NCBI GenBank assembly: GCA_009809945.1 | Contig: WTPW01000186.1 | Span: forward strand, 416,401 to 480,400 | DNA from: Gigaspora margarita | Taxonomy: Eukaryota > Glomeromycota > Glomeromycetes > Diversisporales > Gigasporaceae | Reading direction: 5' to 3' | Length of the DNA stretch: 64,000 bases | Shown here: positions 34,080 through 45,325 of the stretch, in pieces | Numbering within the stretch: the stretch's first letter is position 1 | Layout: each line of letters opens with the position of its first letter | Position numbers and translations under genes: made by a program | Notes under the pieces: model-generated | The model's input: the letters and a program-made list of their open reading frames with translations, nothing else | Told to the model about the DNA's origin: nothing | The model's database searches: none

Positions 34080-34440
34080 TTCTTTTTTAGTGTGTGTTTT
34101 TTCTTCGTAGTGTGTTTTCTCTTTCGTAGTGTTTTTTCTTTCGTAGTATGTTTTTTCTTTCGTAGTATGTTTTTTCTTTCGTATGTTTTTTCTTTTGTTA
34201 CGTGTTTTTTTCTTTTGTTTTGTGTTTTTTTCTTTCGTTTCGTGCTTTTTCTTTTGCTTCGTGTTTTTTCTTTTGTTTTGTGTTTTTCTTTTGTTTTGTG
34301 TTTTTTCTTTTGTTTTTTGTTTTTTCTTTTGTTTCGTGTTTTTTCTTTTGTTTCGTGTTTTCTTTTTTGTAACATTTTTTCTTTTGTAGTGTGTTTTTTT
34401 TTTGTAGATTTTTTCTTTTTTGTAGCGTTTTTAATATCTC
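34080..34440. repeat. TTTTTTCTTTYGT tandem array (polypyrimidine-rich)
   Basis: About 20 imperfect units of 14-19 bases (gttttttctttcgtagtat changing to gttttttcttttgtttcgt) make a strand almost free of A. Long frames on both strands (Lys-rich or Phe-rich) are simple-repeat artefacts. The unit drifts gradually along the array, as in a minisatellite evolving by local duplication. Confidence 0.85.
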
Positions 34441-35431
34441 TCAAACTCTAGAGAGAATAATCAATTGAGTAAAGCTGATGAAATATAAAATATTAATGAT
34501 TCAATAGAACAACCTACCCACTTGAACTGGGAACCGAGCCACGACAAGTACCGGGGATAGTGGGAGACGGGTTGGGGGTAAACCTTCCCAACTGATGAGA
34601 TACACCTCTATGTGGTGGTTGGGACAAGTAGGAGATATAATCTCTAAAATGAAGTATCTCAACAAAAAAATTTTATATACTTTTTATTTTTTTTTTAATT
34701 CGTTTTATGTTTTTTTTTTATTATATAAAGTTAATAAATTTTATAATATTTTGTTGCAAGCAAACTTATGTATTTAAAAATTTTTTATATACTTAATAAA
34801 AATGATTAGTTTTACATGTATAAAATCATAATTTTATTTTTTGTAAAGTGAAATATCTTTGTATAATATCCAAGTATTGTAAATAAATAAATAAAAATAA
34901 TTTTTTATTTGCATTAGTATATGAAACATGAGTATAATTTATAATTCAATAAATACAATATTTAAAGAAAAATTCAACAATATTAAAGATGGGCCTGTGT
35001 AAGTTCTACTAAAATTTTACGATGTTTTCTTTACTAGAGACCGATTAGAATGGTTTCATAAGCAAAATTTCAAGTTAACATATGCACCCGTGTTTCATAC
35101 TTAATGTATTAATTAGTGCACCAAGATCGATTTAAGCATTATTTTTTGAGTGATTTCACTTTTTTCTTCTTTTACATTAGATAGACGTTCGTCTGAGTTA
35201 ATTTTTATCAATCTATCGGGACCCAGGATAATATTAAGAAAAATGCATATAATTTTAAAATATACCATATTTAACCAAAATTCACCTTATTGGACTCAGC
35301 CGTTCAGCATTCAAAGTTAGAATTCCCACAGTGAACGTTCAGGTTATGAATGGATAACTCGCACATGAACTTTAGCTAATATCTAATTTATCAGGAAAAA
35401 TTTATTATTTTTTTTATTGAATCATTTATTC
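34441..35431. other. Intergenic with a short GC-rich patch
   Basis: 34515-34640 is markedly GC-richer (ccgagccacgacaagtaccggggatag, ggagacgggttggggg) and has no reading frame or RNA fold I can name. The remainder is AT-rich. Confidence 0.4.
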
Positions 35432-35732
35432 ACCGGTTCTTATTTATACTTCTATACTATTTCTTCTCGATTATTTTCCAGATTTCAGATTCGGGCTGAT
35501 CCGGAATTTTCATAATTCTTTTTGATTATATATCTTTTTTTTACTTTTTAATGACATACGAATTTTTTAAACTATTAGTTACAAACAAAGAGTAAAAGTC
35601 GCTAGCTAAAAAAAAAGAGAGAAAAGAAACAGAAAAAATGAAAGATGGTTTGTGATTTGTAGTAAGCTAAACTTTATGAAATACGCAACTTTACTTTGAA
35701 GAAGTAGTATAGAAGTATAATAAGAACCTGGG
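35432..35732. mobile_element. TIR element, 34-bp arms
   Basis: ccggttcttatttatacttc tatactatttcttc at 35433-35466 is the reverse complement, with two or three differences, of 35698-35732. The ~300-bp element has no transposase and is followed directly by the hairpin at 35742. Confidence 0.65.
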
Positions 35733-35741
35733 AATAAATCA

Positions 35742-35853
35742 GTTATTATCCACAACCAAAAATTAATCCCAGATCAGATGATCGAATAATTATGGAATGG
35801 CTTCGCCATTCCGTCATTATCCGATCATCTGATCTGGGATTGTGGACAATAAC
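35742..35853. repeat. Near-perfect 112-bp hairpin
   Basis: The arms gttattatccacaa / ttgtggacaataac, aatcccagatcagatgatcg / cgatcatctgatctgggatt and ggaatggc / gccattcc pair around a three-base loop. The left arm has an extra ccaaaaatt bulge. It could be a foldback transposon or a structured RNA; no coding. Confidence 0.75.
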
Positions 35854-36102
35854 ATATCTTACCCAGTATCGCTATAAAAATTTTGCAGTCATGTGATAAT
35901 CGAAAAATTTTAAAGTTCATTTAAGTTAGGGTTAGGAGCTATGTTAGGATTAGAAGTTAGAGTACCTATAGTAAAATCTCTCAAGGAAAACTTTTTATTA
36001 GAACACTAAAGGTGGTTTCTTATGCAACTTTTAGAGAAACAAATGATTTTTGACAAAACAAACGTTTGTTTTGAATTTCCCTGATGCAACACTTACGTTT
36101 TT
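35854..36102. other. Spacer with telomere-like GTTAGGGTTAGGA
   Basis: At ~35930-35975 the sequence reads aagttagggttaggagctatgttaggattag, a degenerate TTAGGG tract. Nothing coding. Confidence 0.45.
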
Positions 36103-36986
36103 GAGACTCCTGCACTTACTTTTTTGATACTCCTAGATGTACCCCAAAATTTATATACTTTTTGATACTGATATTACGTGCAGATGACCATTACCGGAAA
36201 GCTTTTTAAAATTGCACTAACTTTAATTACAAACCTGACCCTAATAACAATAAACTGTTAAAAAAAATGACATATAATAAATATTATAACGTTCTATAAA
36301 GAACAGCCCACATAGGTTTAATAAATAACTTGATTGCATGGTCAACGAATAAAATTTAATATTTTTAAAAAGTTTAGTACGCTTTATAATGTCTTTATTT
36401 TTAAACTTTTTAGTTACGGCCTGGTTGCGCAGTTTTTTAACAAAGATTATATTTATTTTTTAAACCAATATTTATAGGATGAGTTTTTCTTATTAAAAAA
36501 AAAGAATAAATCTATATTACATGTAACGTTTTTTTAAAAAGATAAATAAAATTTTTAGAAAAACTCTCCGTGTAATAAATGTTTTAAATACAGTATATCA
36601 TTAAAATCCACACTTTTTAAAAAAACTTTTAGCATTTATTTAAGGTTAGATTTTTTTAAAAAAAAATTCTCATAAAGTTGTTTCTTGTACAGAATTTTTA
36701 ATAACAGGCAATTTTTGACTAAAACGAATGCTTGTTTTTTTTGAATTTTCAAGATCATGTTACGTCAAATCACTATTTGTTGTGTCAATCATCATGTGAT
36801 AATAGTATTAAAAAAGTATATAAATTTTTGGGGTACATCTAGGAGTATCAAAAAAGTATGTGCAGGAGTCTCAAAAACATAAGGTTTGCGTCGGTAATGG
36901 TCATCTGCATGTGATATCAGTATCAAAAAAAGTATATAAATTTTGGGGTACATCTAGGAGCATCAAAAAGTAAGTGCAGGAGTCTC
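36103..36986. mobile_element. TIR element with ~95-bp arms and a duplicated right arm
   Basis: Left arm 36103-36196 (gagactcctgcacttactt ... gatgaccattacc) is repeated inverted at 36892-36986. A further copy of the right arm, in the same orientation as it, lies at 36788-36872. No transposase frame is seen in the ~590-bp interior. Non-autonomous DNA element, family unassigned. Confidence 0.7.
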
Positions 36987-37639
36987 GTCAAAGCAAGGGT
37001 GTCCAGGATTATGCGATGTGAAATTTTACCAAATTTTCGCATCTCAGATATTTTGCATAATCAAGCAAAAAGAAGCAAAAAGGGCATCCTGGTCACGTGT
37101 ATGGAGTGTGATTGGTAGATGAGTGATTTGATGAGTGATTTGATGAGTGATGAACTTAAATCGATTCCAAAAGATCACGTGAGTTACTGAAATCGCATAA
37201 TCGAGAAAATTTATATATAAAATCGCATAATTCACATCCATCGCATAATTGACATCGCATAATTTACCTTATCGCATAGTATAACAAGTTATGCGCTTGT
37301 CGATGTGCTGGGAGTTTGTTTAGCTCTAAAATTATGTGGTTCGTAATCAATTTAATTTATAATTTGTTATGCGCATCATTGTGAATGGATGGTTATAATT
37401 CTGTGATTATTTATATATATATATATATGATTTGGGTGATGGAATATGAAAACTTGTAAATTATATTACTTATTTATTATTGTAATGGTATGTTTATATA
37501 GGTTGCATCGATAATTAGTGAAATGATTTACAAGTTTTTATACCTTGTTATTATTTGTATGATTTAGATTAGGTTTATCAAATAATTGATTAAAATGTAC
37601 AAGTATTTATGTATAAAGTGAATTTTATTGCATATTTGT
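36987..37639. other. Intergenic with repeated TCGCATAAT words
   Basis: The words tcgcataat/attatgcga occur about eight times at 37010-37290, in both orientations, together with a three-unit gatgagtgattt repeat at ~37120-37150. It may contain the 3' terminus of the Helitron, but no hairpin plus CTRR end could be fixed. Confidence 0.4.
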
Positions 37640-37654
37640 TAATCCTTTTCAGTG

Positions 37655-39217
37655 TACTTCGTTTAGTCTTGCATATTCATTTATAACTGTTATATTTGTT
37701 TTTACAGAGTCAAAGTCGAAGTTTAGAATGTTAATGGATTCCCATGTAGGGGCTCTGCTCATTGCAACATAGACCTGTCCTTCTGCGAATATTTTATTAT
37801 CTACATTAAGTGTGGTATGTGGTAAGGTTAGTCCTTGGGTTTTATAAATTGTAAGAGCAAATGCATTGTGGAGGGAAATTGGTGTCTAGTTGCTGGGTTT
37901 CCGTTAATGTCAAAATATGTAGTTTCTTTTTGTATGTTTAGTTTGATAATATCTGTTGTAGTAGGGAATGTTACTTCTATATTTTGATCATCAATAATAT
38001 TTGTTACTACACCTATTGTACCATTACAAATGTTATGTTCGAATGGTTTGTTGTTTAGAAACATGACTCTTGCTCCTTCTTTTAGAATTACTTCATCAGG
38101 TAGGTTAGTAAAGTGATTAAAATTGAGGTTATTATTGTTGGTTGTAGTTATTTGTTTGTGATTGAGGGTGTCAATGAATTTTGAAATTATTGAATTTATG
38201 CCACATTCATTGGTTGGAAGGTTTTCACATATAATTTTGTTAATTTCTTTTGCAGTTTTTCATCTTCCTATGAGGTGAGTTGATGTGATTATAGTATGTT
38301 CAGAATTTGAGTTTAGGATTTTGTTATTGATCATATTTTTTGATGCTTCTGATAAGTGACCAAATCGTATTTCTTGGAGTAAGTTATAGAAACTGGGGTC
38401 ATTTTTTTGTCATTTTGGCTAAGTCAGAAATAGGAAAAAAAATCTTTTCCAAACAGGTGAGTGAAATGCATATTGTGCATTTATTGGTGGTAGTTGGAAG
38501 AGATCACTGACTAGTAGTGTGGGAATTCCTCCAAATATTTTTGAATTATTATAAATTGAGCCAAACATGTTGCTAATAAAAGAAAATAAGTCACTTGAAA
38601 CTATTGATATTTCTTCAATGATTATTACTTTGATTTTTTTTAGATTTTCTATTTCTGTTTGATCTTGGAGTGTTAGAGTTTCATAATGTGAATAAGTTTG
38701 TCTTATTTTTAGTGCTGAGTGAATTGTTTTTCCATCAATATTTTGTGCTGCTACTCCAGTTGGTGCAATTACGAGGTAATTAATTTTTTAGATTTGAGAA
38801 GGTTTATGATTATGTGCAAAAAATGTGATTTGCCTGTGCTGGCTGATCCAGTTAGGAAGAAGTTAGGTATTTACCATCATTTTCTATTCCCCAAGAGTTA
38901 CAGAGAATATCATAGATTAAATATTGATCTTTGTCAAGCATTAATAAACAATGTGGATCTAAGATTAGAGTTTTTCTTTCTAGCGATATTAATTGTTTGA
39001 GGATTAATTCGTGAAGTTCTATGTTGTTTAGGTTTATTAGTATTTGGCTAATTATTTTTTTGTAAGCATTTGATGTTTGGAGTTGGTGAGAGACTGAGGT
39101 GTTAGTTAGTCTGCTAATTTCTAGTTTGTATTGTTCAGGAAATAGGAATTTGAATTTTTCAAGATAGCTTGTATAGTTTCCTAAAAGTTCTTCTTCAGAG
39201 TAGCATAGAATTTTCAT
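37655..39217 (-). pseudogene. Helitron PIF1-like helicase remnant
   Basis: Segments: ~39217-38840 (linker, ILDPHCLLMLDKDQYLIYDI, then FFLTGSASTGKSHFL as Walker A), ~38690-38480 (IKVIIIEEISIVS as Walker B, with EE in place of DE, then IPTLLVSDLFQLPP), ~38064-37828 (MFLNNKPFEHNICNGTIGVV) and ~37870-37660 (AFALTIYKTQGLTLPHT, GQVYVAMSRAP). These are PIF1/RecD2-type motifs I, II, V and VI. Several frame changes separate them. It sits downstream of the Rep part as in a fused RepHel. Confidence 0.8.
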
Positions 39218-39410
39218 TATTAGATGTTGGAAAAAAAATGGTTCGCCTAATATTAAGGTTAATAGTTTATTATTTTTTTTGTTAGTTAATTCTTTTTTTT
39301 TTATTTATTTATTTATTTATATATTTTGTTTGAGCAAATGTTTTTGTTTGTTTTTTGTAAAGTATAAAATATGTTTTATTTACCATCTCTGACTTTGTAT
39401 ATAATGAATC

Positions 39411-42280
39411 TTAGAAGTAAAGGTTTTTTCTTTTGGTTATATAATGACCTTTTTGATCTCTTGTCCATAGTTGTCTTGTGGTTTGGGATGGAGTTGTAAG
39501 TTTTAAGTTGTAATTTTGGAAGTATTCAGGATATGTCATGTTTTGGAATTCGGTAGTTGTGGGCGATAAAATATTTATCGATGGCATCATCCCAGTAAGG
39601 TTTTTCGTTATCATCATCATTATTATTTTCTTGTGCTCTTAGTTGCATGTGAATTGGTTTTACTGCTCTTACATGCATATTTGATAGTACAGAGGACAAA
39701 TATTGAACAGAAACAGTTGATCTTGTTATCTGATATTGAAGAAGCAATATCATTAACTCTATTGCTCTGAGTCATCTTGCTTGTATATGGGTTCGGTAGC
39801 TGTCGTGATCTTCAATGTCAAATGTTTCTGATGGTTCAGGTTTTGTTACATATTTTGTTACATATTTAGCAAATCCTGTAGTGATAAAATATTGGAAGTT
39901 GATGTGACCTTGCCAGATTAGTAGAGTTTCGGGATAATATAGTACAATCCATTGGTCTTCTTCTTTTGTTCTTCTATAAATATATCTAAAAGATTGAGTA
40001 TCTCTGTATGTTATATTTGATAAGGGTTGGGGAAATCCCTTTTTGCATGGAGAGTCATTGGAATTGGCATTTGTTAGAGTGACATCTGTATCAGAGATAT
40101 TAGATTGTATTTTTGAATATTGTTTTGTTAATAGTATAGTTATAATTTTGATTGTTATTATTATAATTATTGTTATTATTATTATTATTATTTATTATTT
40201 TTTATTATTTTGCAGGTTTGCTAACTTATAAAGTAAGATTGTGTTTAAATAGTTTTAGGTTTATTGCTTGAGAATTGGGAAAATAAGAAATTTTACTAAC
40301 CTATGAATTTGATATGCGGTAACTAATTGGTATAATTCTGGTCCTGATACTGATCTGGTAGATCAGCTCTTATAGTGTTTTTTTCAATTAGTTCAGGGAT
40401 TTTTATACTTGTATAGGTGAAACCGTGAGTATGTATAGTTCCTCTATTTTGAAATTCATCTCGTTCAAAATAATTTTTGAATTTGCCCCACTGTGTTAGT
40501 TTTTCATTTTTCCATAATTTATTTCGTATATTGGTAAGCTTGTGCTTATAGAATAGGTATACGTATAGTGGACGATAGTTGGTAGTGGGTCTTTATTATC
40601 AGTTGATAGTAAAATGTTTTTGAGGTGAATCCATTTATCTTCTGCCATCGTTATAGTGTAGAATATTTGTGGTAAGCCATAAGTACGAAGCATTGTATTT
40701 ACTTGGAGTTCTTTTATTTTAAAAAAAGGAGCAGCAGTTCTTAAACTTGATCATATAGCTATTGTTTTTGATTCTTCAATTATAGGTTGATTGGTATATA
40801 TGCTTTTTCCTGTAATTTAGATTTTTATTAAAATTTTTATATGGGTTATTGATAATTTTGTGACTTTGTAGTTTTATTTTTTTTTGTAGAAATGAAAGTA
40901 TAAGTAGTTTTTTTTTTTAATTTATTGATAGTTTTTATATATGTATATATATATAAGATAAGAAATTTAAACTTATTATAAGTTAGTAAGTACCTATAAG
41001 TTCTGCTCTTGTAGGATGGTTTTCTCGTGATATATTTTTTTGGTTAAGGAGTCTGCAATTGTATTGAAAGTTACATTTTTTTTCAAGGTTTAGATATGAC
41101 CAATGTGGCCAATGCCAATGTAATCTGAATCTTGAATCTGAACAAAGCATTCTAAGCTTTATTATTTTCCATAACTTTCAGTTGTTGAATATAAGTTAAG
41201 TTGGTTGCTTAGACTAGCATAATGACCTTTTCCAGTTAGAAATAAATCAGGAAAAATCATAGCTTCTAGGTCAGGGTCATTATAAGGTATAGGCAATATT
41301 AAGTTATCAAGTTTTAAAATCCAGCCATAAATCTTTTATATCTGTGATCTTTATTATGTATTTCAGCAAGAAAGTCATTATTGGGGACTACTATATCAGG
41401 TATAGAAGATTCAGTTTGTATAGTAATGGGATTTGAGTTTCCTGTCGACTGTCTTGCAGAAGGAAGAGGAATTGGTAAAGAATTTGTAGAATTTGGTGGT
41501 GTAATAATAGAAAGATTTTTGTATTGGTAAAATATTGGATTATTTCTTTTTAGCCAATTGTTGGCTGAAGGAAGGGCCTCATAGTACCAATTTGTTGGCT
41601 CATTTAAATTTAAAAGGGTCCTATCATTCCAGAGTATAATTCAAGTGCATGTGTATTTTTGCTTAAGAAGAAGTCGCCTTGTAGGAATCGATATGTTGTG
41701 TAAGGATTTGAACCTGGTGTGCGATCTGGTGAACATGTCATATGAATTGGTGATAGGTGTTTTCTATATTTCATAGGCAATTGGCTTATTTCTTCAGGTA
41801 TATCAGATAAAATAGAAGAAAATTTTCTGGTTTTAGGGTTTTTATAGCTTTTACAAATAGCTATTTTTGTTGGTTTGTTAGTGAAGTGATGGAGATTAAC
41901 AGGTGTATTAGGGAATGCTATTGGTAAGGTATAATCTTCATCTGGGTTGTATGTAACCCACTGAGCTCCTGATTGAAACAACAGGGGATCTGAGGGTAAT
42001 CCTGTAAGATTTTTGATTCGAATTCTTGAAGAAGTTTTTTTAATGAAGGTGATGGTCTCCAGAGGGAAGTTGTAATTGATAGTTACTTAATTGAGTCATA
42101 TGAATGGGTGTTATAATGTTATTAATTCTAGTTGGTTTATTACATTGCAGTAAATGTAGGGTTGAAATGTATTATTATTTTTAGTACTTGAGTTATTTTC
42201 AGGTGAGTTATCTGAAATAGTAGATGCATAATCATGAATTGAATAGCATTGTATATTATAATTTAAACTTCTTCTCATGA
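39411..42280 (-). pseudogene. Helitron Rep (HUH endonuclease) remnant
   Basis: The N-terminal region begins MRRSLNYNIQCYSIHDYAS at ~42280 and continues through 41981-41610 (FLQGDFFLSKNTHALELY). RTYGLPQIFYTITMAEDKW (~40690) is the Helitron-like N-domain signature, followed by DEFQNRGTIHTHGF (~40419-40460) with the HxH metal site, and FAKYVTKYVTKP (~39841-39875) with the paired tyrosines that nick and join DNA. Multiple frame changes and stops break it. Confidence 0.75.
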
Positions 42281-42418
42281 TTTATTTATTTATTTATTTT
42301 TTTATCAGAAAAATAGGTGATATGTTTATTAATATGTTTTTTTTGTAGGTTATTATTTTTTTTCGAAGTTTTATATTTGATTTTATTGAGTTTTTACTTT
42401 TTATAAAGAATTTTATCT

Positions 42419-42821
42419 AGAGCTTTGACCTGGGTTAGAAAATACTAACTTGGGTTATGACCCATTGACCTGGGTTGTCACCCGGGTTATGTGCGGGTCA
42501 TACAGAAAATTATAGTTTAATTCTTAAAAATTTGGTGTAATGACTTTAAATAGAGCTATTAGTGTAGAGAACAGCTTGTGCTTCAGATATTTTGAATAGG
42601 ACTTTTCCAATTTGTATTAAAAAATTTTCTGACTTCGCACATAATTTGAGTTCATTTATTTTTTTTGATCTGTTTAAATTAGAACAGATTATATATCTAA
42701 GCAAATTGGGTTTTTTGCTTATTTGTATTCTGACCCGTTAGACCTGGGTCAGAGAATTTTTGATCTATGACTTGTCGGGCCAGGTGACCCATACAGGTCA
42801 CCCAAACTGGGTCACAGCTCT
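42419..42821. mobile_element. MITE with AGAGCTKTGACC ends
   Basis: The left end agagctttgacctgggtta and the right end gtcacagctct are inverted repeats; the word tgacctgggt or its complement is reiterated inside. ~403 bp, no coding. It lies just upstream of the Helitron's coding start. Confidence 0.6.
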
Positions 42822-42866
42822 TATTTATGTTTATTAGGGTCAGTATTCGATGATTTTAAGTTTTTA

Positions 42867-43929
42867 TCTAAGAATAGCATAGCGGGCTTTAAATCTGATT
42901 GGATGATTGCTCAGAATGTTTCATGTTTTACATATTAGCATAACATTTCTCAGTCACAAAAATGGAACTGCAGCCACGAGCACAAAACCGCAAGGGTTGC
43001 AGTATAGAAATTTAGAAAATACACTTTCAGCTCTACAACAAACAAAAGTAATTTGGTAATTAATGAAGTAATTCAGAAGTTAGATGAGAGGTATGTCTAG
43101 ACGTTTCAATTTAGCCAATATAGCTTATAGTATATTAAACTTGGTAAAATGACAGCAATTTCAAAAGGTTTACAGCACTAATCTATTTATCAATAACTTA
43201 CTTATTATTCTAAAGACAGACATGTACTGCCAATAAAATAGAATAATAACATTTGAGAACAGAGAAGTAATTCGGAAGTTACTTTTTTTTTATATTAATT
43301 TACAAATACAGTCAACTTCCGCAATAGTCACATGCTAAAATCAGCATTTTATAGGCCTATTGCAAAATTGTGACTAAAACGAGAAAGAATTTATATAGTT
43401 TATATGATCTCATAAACAAAATTAAGGTGACTATAGCGCGATTGTGACTATTGCAAGATGTGACTATTGCGGGAGTCAACTGTAACGAACTAAACCACAT
43501 TTACTAATAGTTTTTTTTTCAAAACTTTTTCTAAGTATAGGTATTTGATCATTTTTAAACATTATATTAAATATAGAATAGGTATAGAGCATTATGTTAT
43601 ACACTATGTTTTTGTAGTTGGTTTGTTTTTTTTATACTGTTTATATCCTCTATAAGTGTATATTCTACCTATGAATAGTTTATTATTATTATTTAAACTA
43701 TTATTATTTAAACTATGTACCCAATTTGATTTAGTCAATAAAAAGATTAACTACGTATGTAATTATTGGGATCCAAGCATTAAATATTATCATTATTTGT
43801 TAAAATTTATAATTTGATTGTATCTTTCGTTAATTTTTTTGAACTTGTTTTCCATATTTTGTAAAATCACGGAATGATCTACAAAAATTAGCCAATCAGA
43901 ATGAAAGCCCGCTATGCTTCTAAGAATAG
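42867..43929. mobile_element. MULE-like TIR element with 11-bp target duplication
   Basis: TCTAAGAATAG occurs at 42867-42877 and 43919-43929. Inside, CATAGCGGGCTTTAAATCTGATTGG is matched by the reverse complement of the right end (CATAGCGGGCTTTCATTCTGATTGG). A 9-11-bp target duplication is the Mutator/MULE habit. The element is ~1.04 kb, carries no transposase, and contains a nested TA-flanked MITE at 43307-43484. Confidence 0.75.
43307..43484. mobile_element. Nested Tc1/mariner-type MITE
   Basis: The ends are TACAGTCAACTTCCGCAATAGTCACAT and the reverse complement of TACAGTTGACTCCCGCAATAGTCACAT, with TA at each border. It is related in its terminal CAGTCAACT to the element at 6255-6443 but differs inside. 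Its position within the larger TIR element shows it arrived later. Confidence 0.7.
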
Positions 43930-44945
43930 AAGAAACTCGCATCCGATAGATTCTGAAATAATTGTTACAAAAATTATATTCACTTAACCATAAAAATTTA
44001 AACTTAAGGTACCCCCATTTATAAGTAAATGTTCTTCGTTTATCAGAAAATCTTTTTTAATTGTATTTAAACGTTTGCCCCAGAAAGTTTTCATAATAAC
44101 AAAGATAGGGCATTTGGTAATTAGAAGAGTTTATTGAGTTTCTACTATGTTCAAATAATGAAGCAAAACAATAGATTTATAAATTGTTAAACCGTAAGTG
44201 TTATGCTAACATAAAATTTTATATATTTATTAAACAGGATATGCCTTATGAATACTTTAACACAATTAATTTATTACCCGAACTACGACACATACCGGTA
44301 TACATATTCTATATCAAACTACCTATAATATATGTAGTATAATATTACAATGGTGTGATTTAATTACAGTAGTATAGACTATGGAGTAGTAATATGTTGG
44401 ATATAACATGTTTCCAGTAAAATCTAATGGTTGAACAAATAATAAAATTACTCTAATATTAAAAATGCTTTACTTTTATTAATTATAAACTCATTTTTTT
44501 GCGTAATTTCATGTATCAAAATAATTTTTAATTGATTCATTTATCAGGTATCACTTTTTTGGGGTTTATTTACCACTATTAAACTAACTTTGTCAGCAAG
44601 ATTGCTTAACAATGCACTGGTTTTTTTACAAAAAAAAAATTTCTTTACCAGCTATTTTTTTTTGTTCTGCTATTTTTTATTGAGAAATCACCCAGGTTAA
44701 AATAACACCACAACTAATTGAAGCATTTAAAGTACTATATTATTACTCATGGGAATATAGAGGAAATGGTTGCTCTTTTTGATTAAAGTTTTTCTGATCC
44801 CGGTATGTTAGTTGTCAAAAATTAGATACGTGGAAAAATTAAAATTTAATTTGTTTAGATAATATTTTAGAAAAATGATGGGCATATATATAATCGGTAA
44901 TAAGTAATATACAATATGCATATGTGATATATACACGTATGTATA
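43930..44945. other. Intergenic, nothing recognised
   Basis: AT-rich sequence without a coding frame, repeat ends or RNA gene. Confidence 0.45.
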
Positions 44946-45199
44946 GATGGGGTGAAATTACTCTTCTTAATAAGAAGATTTTGTTGAAATTGTTGAAATT
45001 AGTTGATGGTGAAATTGGTGAAATTAGTTTTTCAATATTAAAAATTAATTTAAATTATGGCAAAAATTAATTAAAACTAAGTTAAATCAAATACAATAAT
45101 TGTTTTAGACTTAATTTATAAATTTATTAAAAATGTTGAAATTATTGTTGAAATTATTGTTGAAATTAAAAAAATTGAAAATGAATTTCACCCCCAACT
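44946..45199. mobile_element. MITE with GGGGTGAAATT ends and TTGAAATT inner repeats
   Basis: The left end GATGGGGTGAAATTA pairs with the right end aatttcacccccaac. The interior is mostly reiterated gttgaaatta/ttgttgaaatt. ~254 bp, non-coding. Confidence 0.6.
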
Positions 45200-45325
45200 A
45201 TGCACGTATATATTTTATTTTTAAGTATATATTTAATTAATTGTTATTTTATAGATATATTTATATATATATATATTTTTTGTTATCAGTTTTTTTTTAT
45301 ATTGTGTTTTTTCTATTTTATTCTT

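Larger units (their letters stand above)
37640..42280 (-). mobile_element. Degraded Helitron (Rep/HUH plus PIF1-like helicase)
   Basis: Coding remnants of both halves of a Helitron RepHel protein lie in order on the minus strand: an N-terminal region (42280-41610), HUH nuclease motif HTHGF (40419-40433), Y2 motif KYVTKYVTK (39841-39870), then a SF1B helicase with Walker A (~38830-38850), Walker B (~38614-38637) and the C-terminal part (~37660-38064). The frame is broken many times. The TC start and CTRR/hairpin end were not located, so the bounds are those of the coding remnants. Confidence 0.8.

Noticed and set aside
34052-34451. Lys/Thr-rich and Phe-rich frames on both strands
   Set aside because: They are translations of the TTTTTTCTTTYGT simple repeat.
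34515-34560. tRNA-derived SINE suggested by GGCTCGGTT and CAGTTCAAGT on the minus strand
   Set aside because: The A-box-like and B-box-like words are too close together and there is no cloverleaf.
42419-42821. TIR element considered as the Helitron 5' end
   Set aside because: Helitrons lack terminal inverted repeats; this is a separate MITE beside it.
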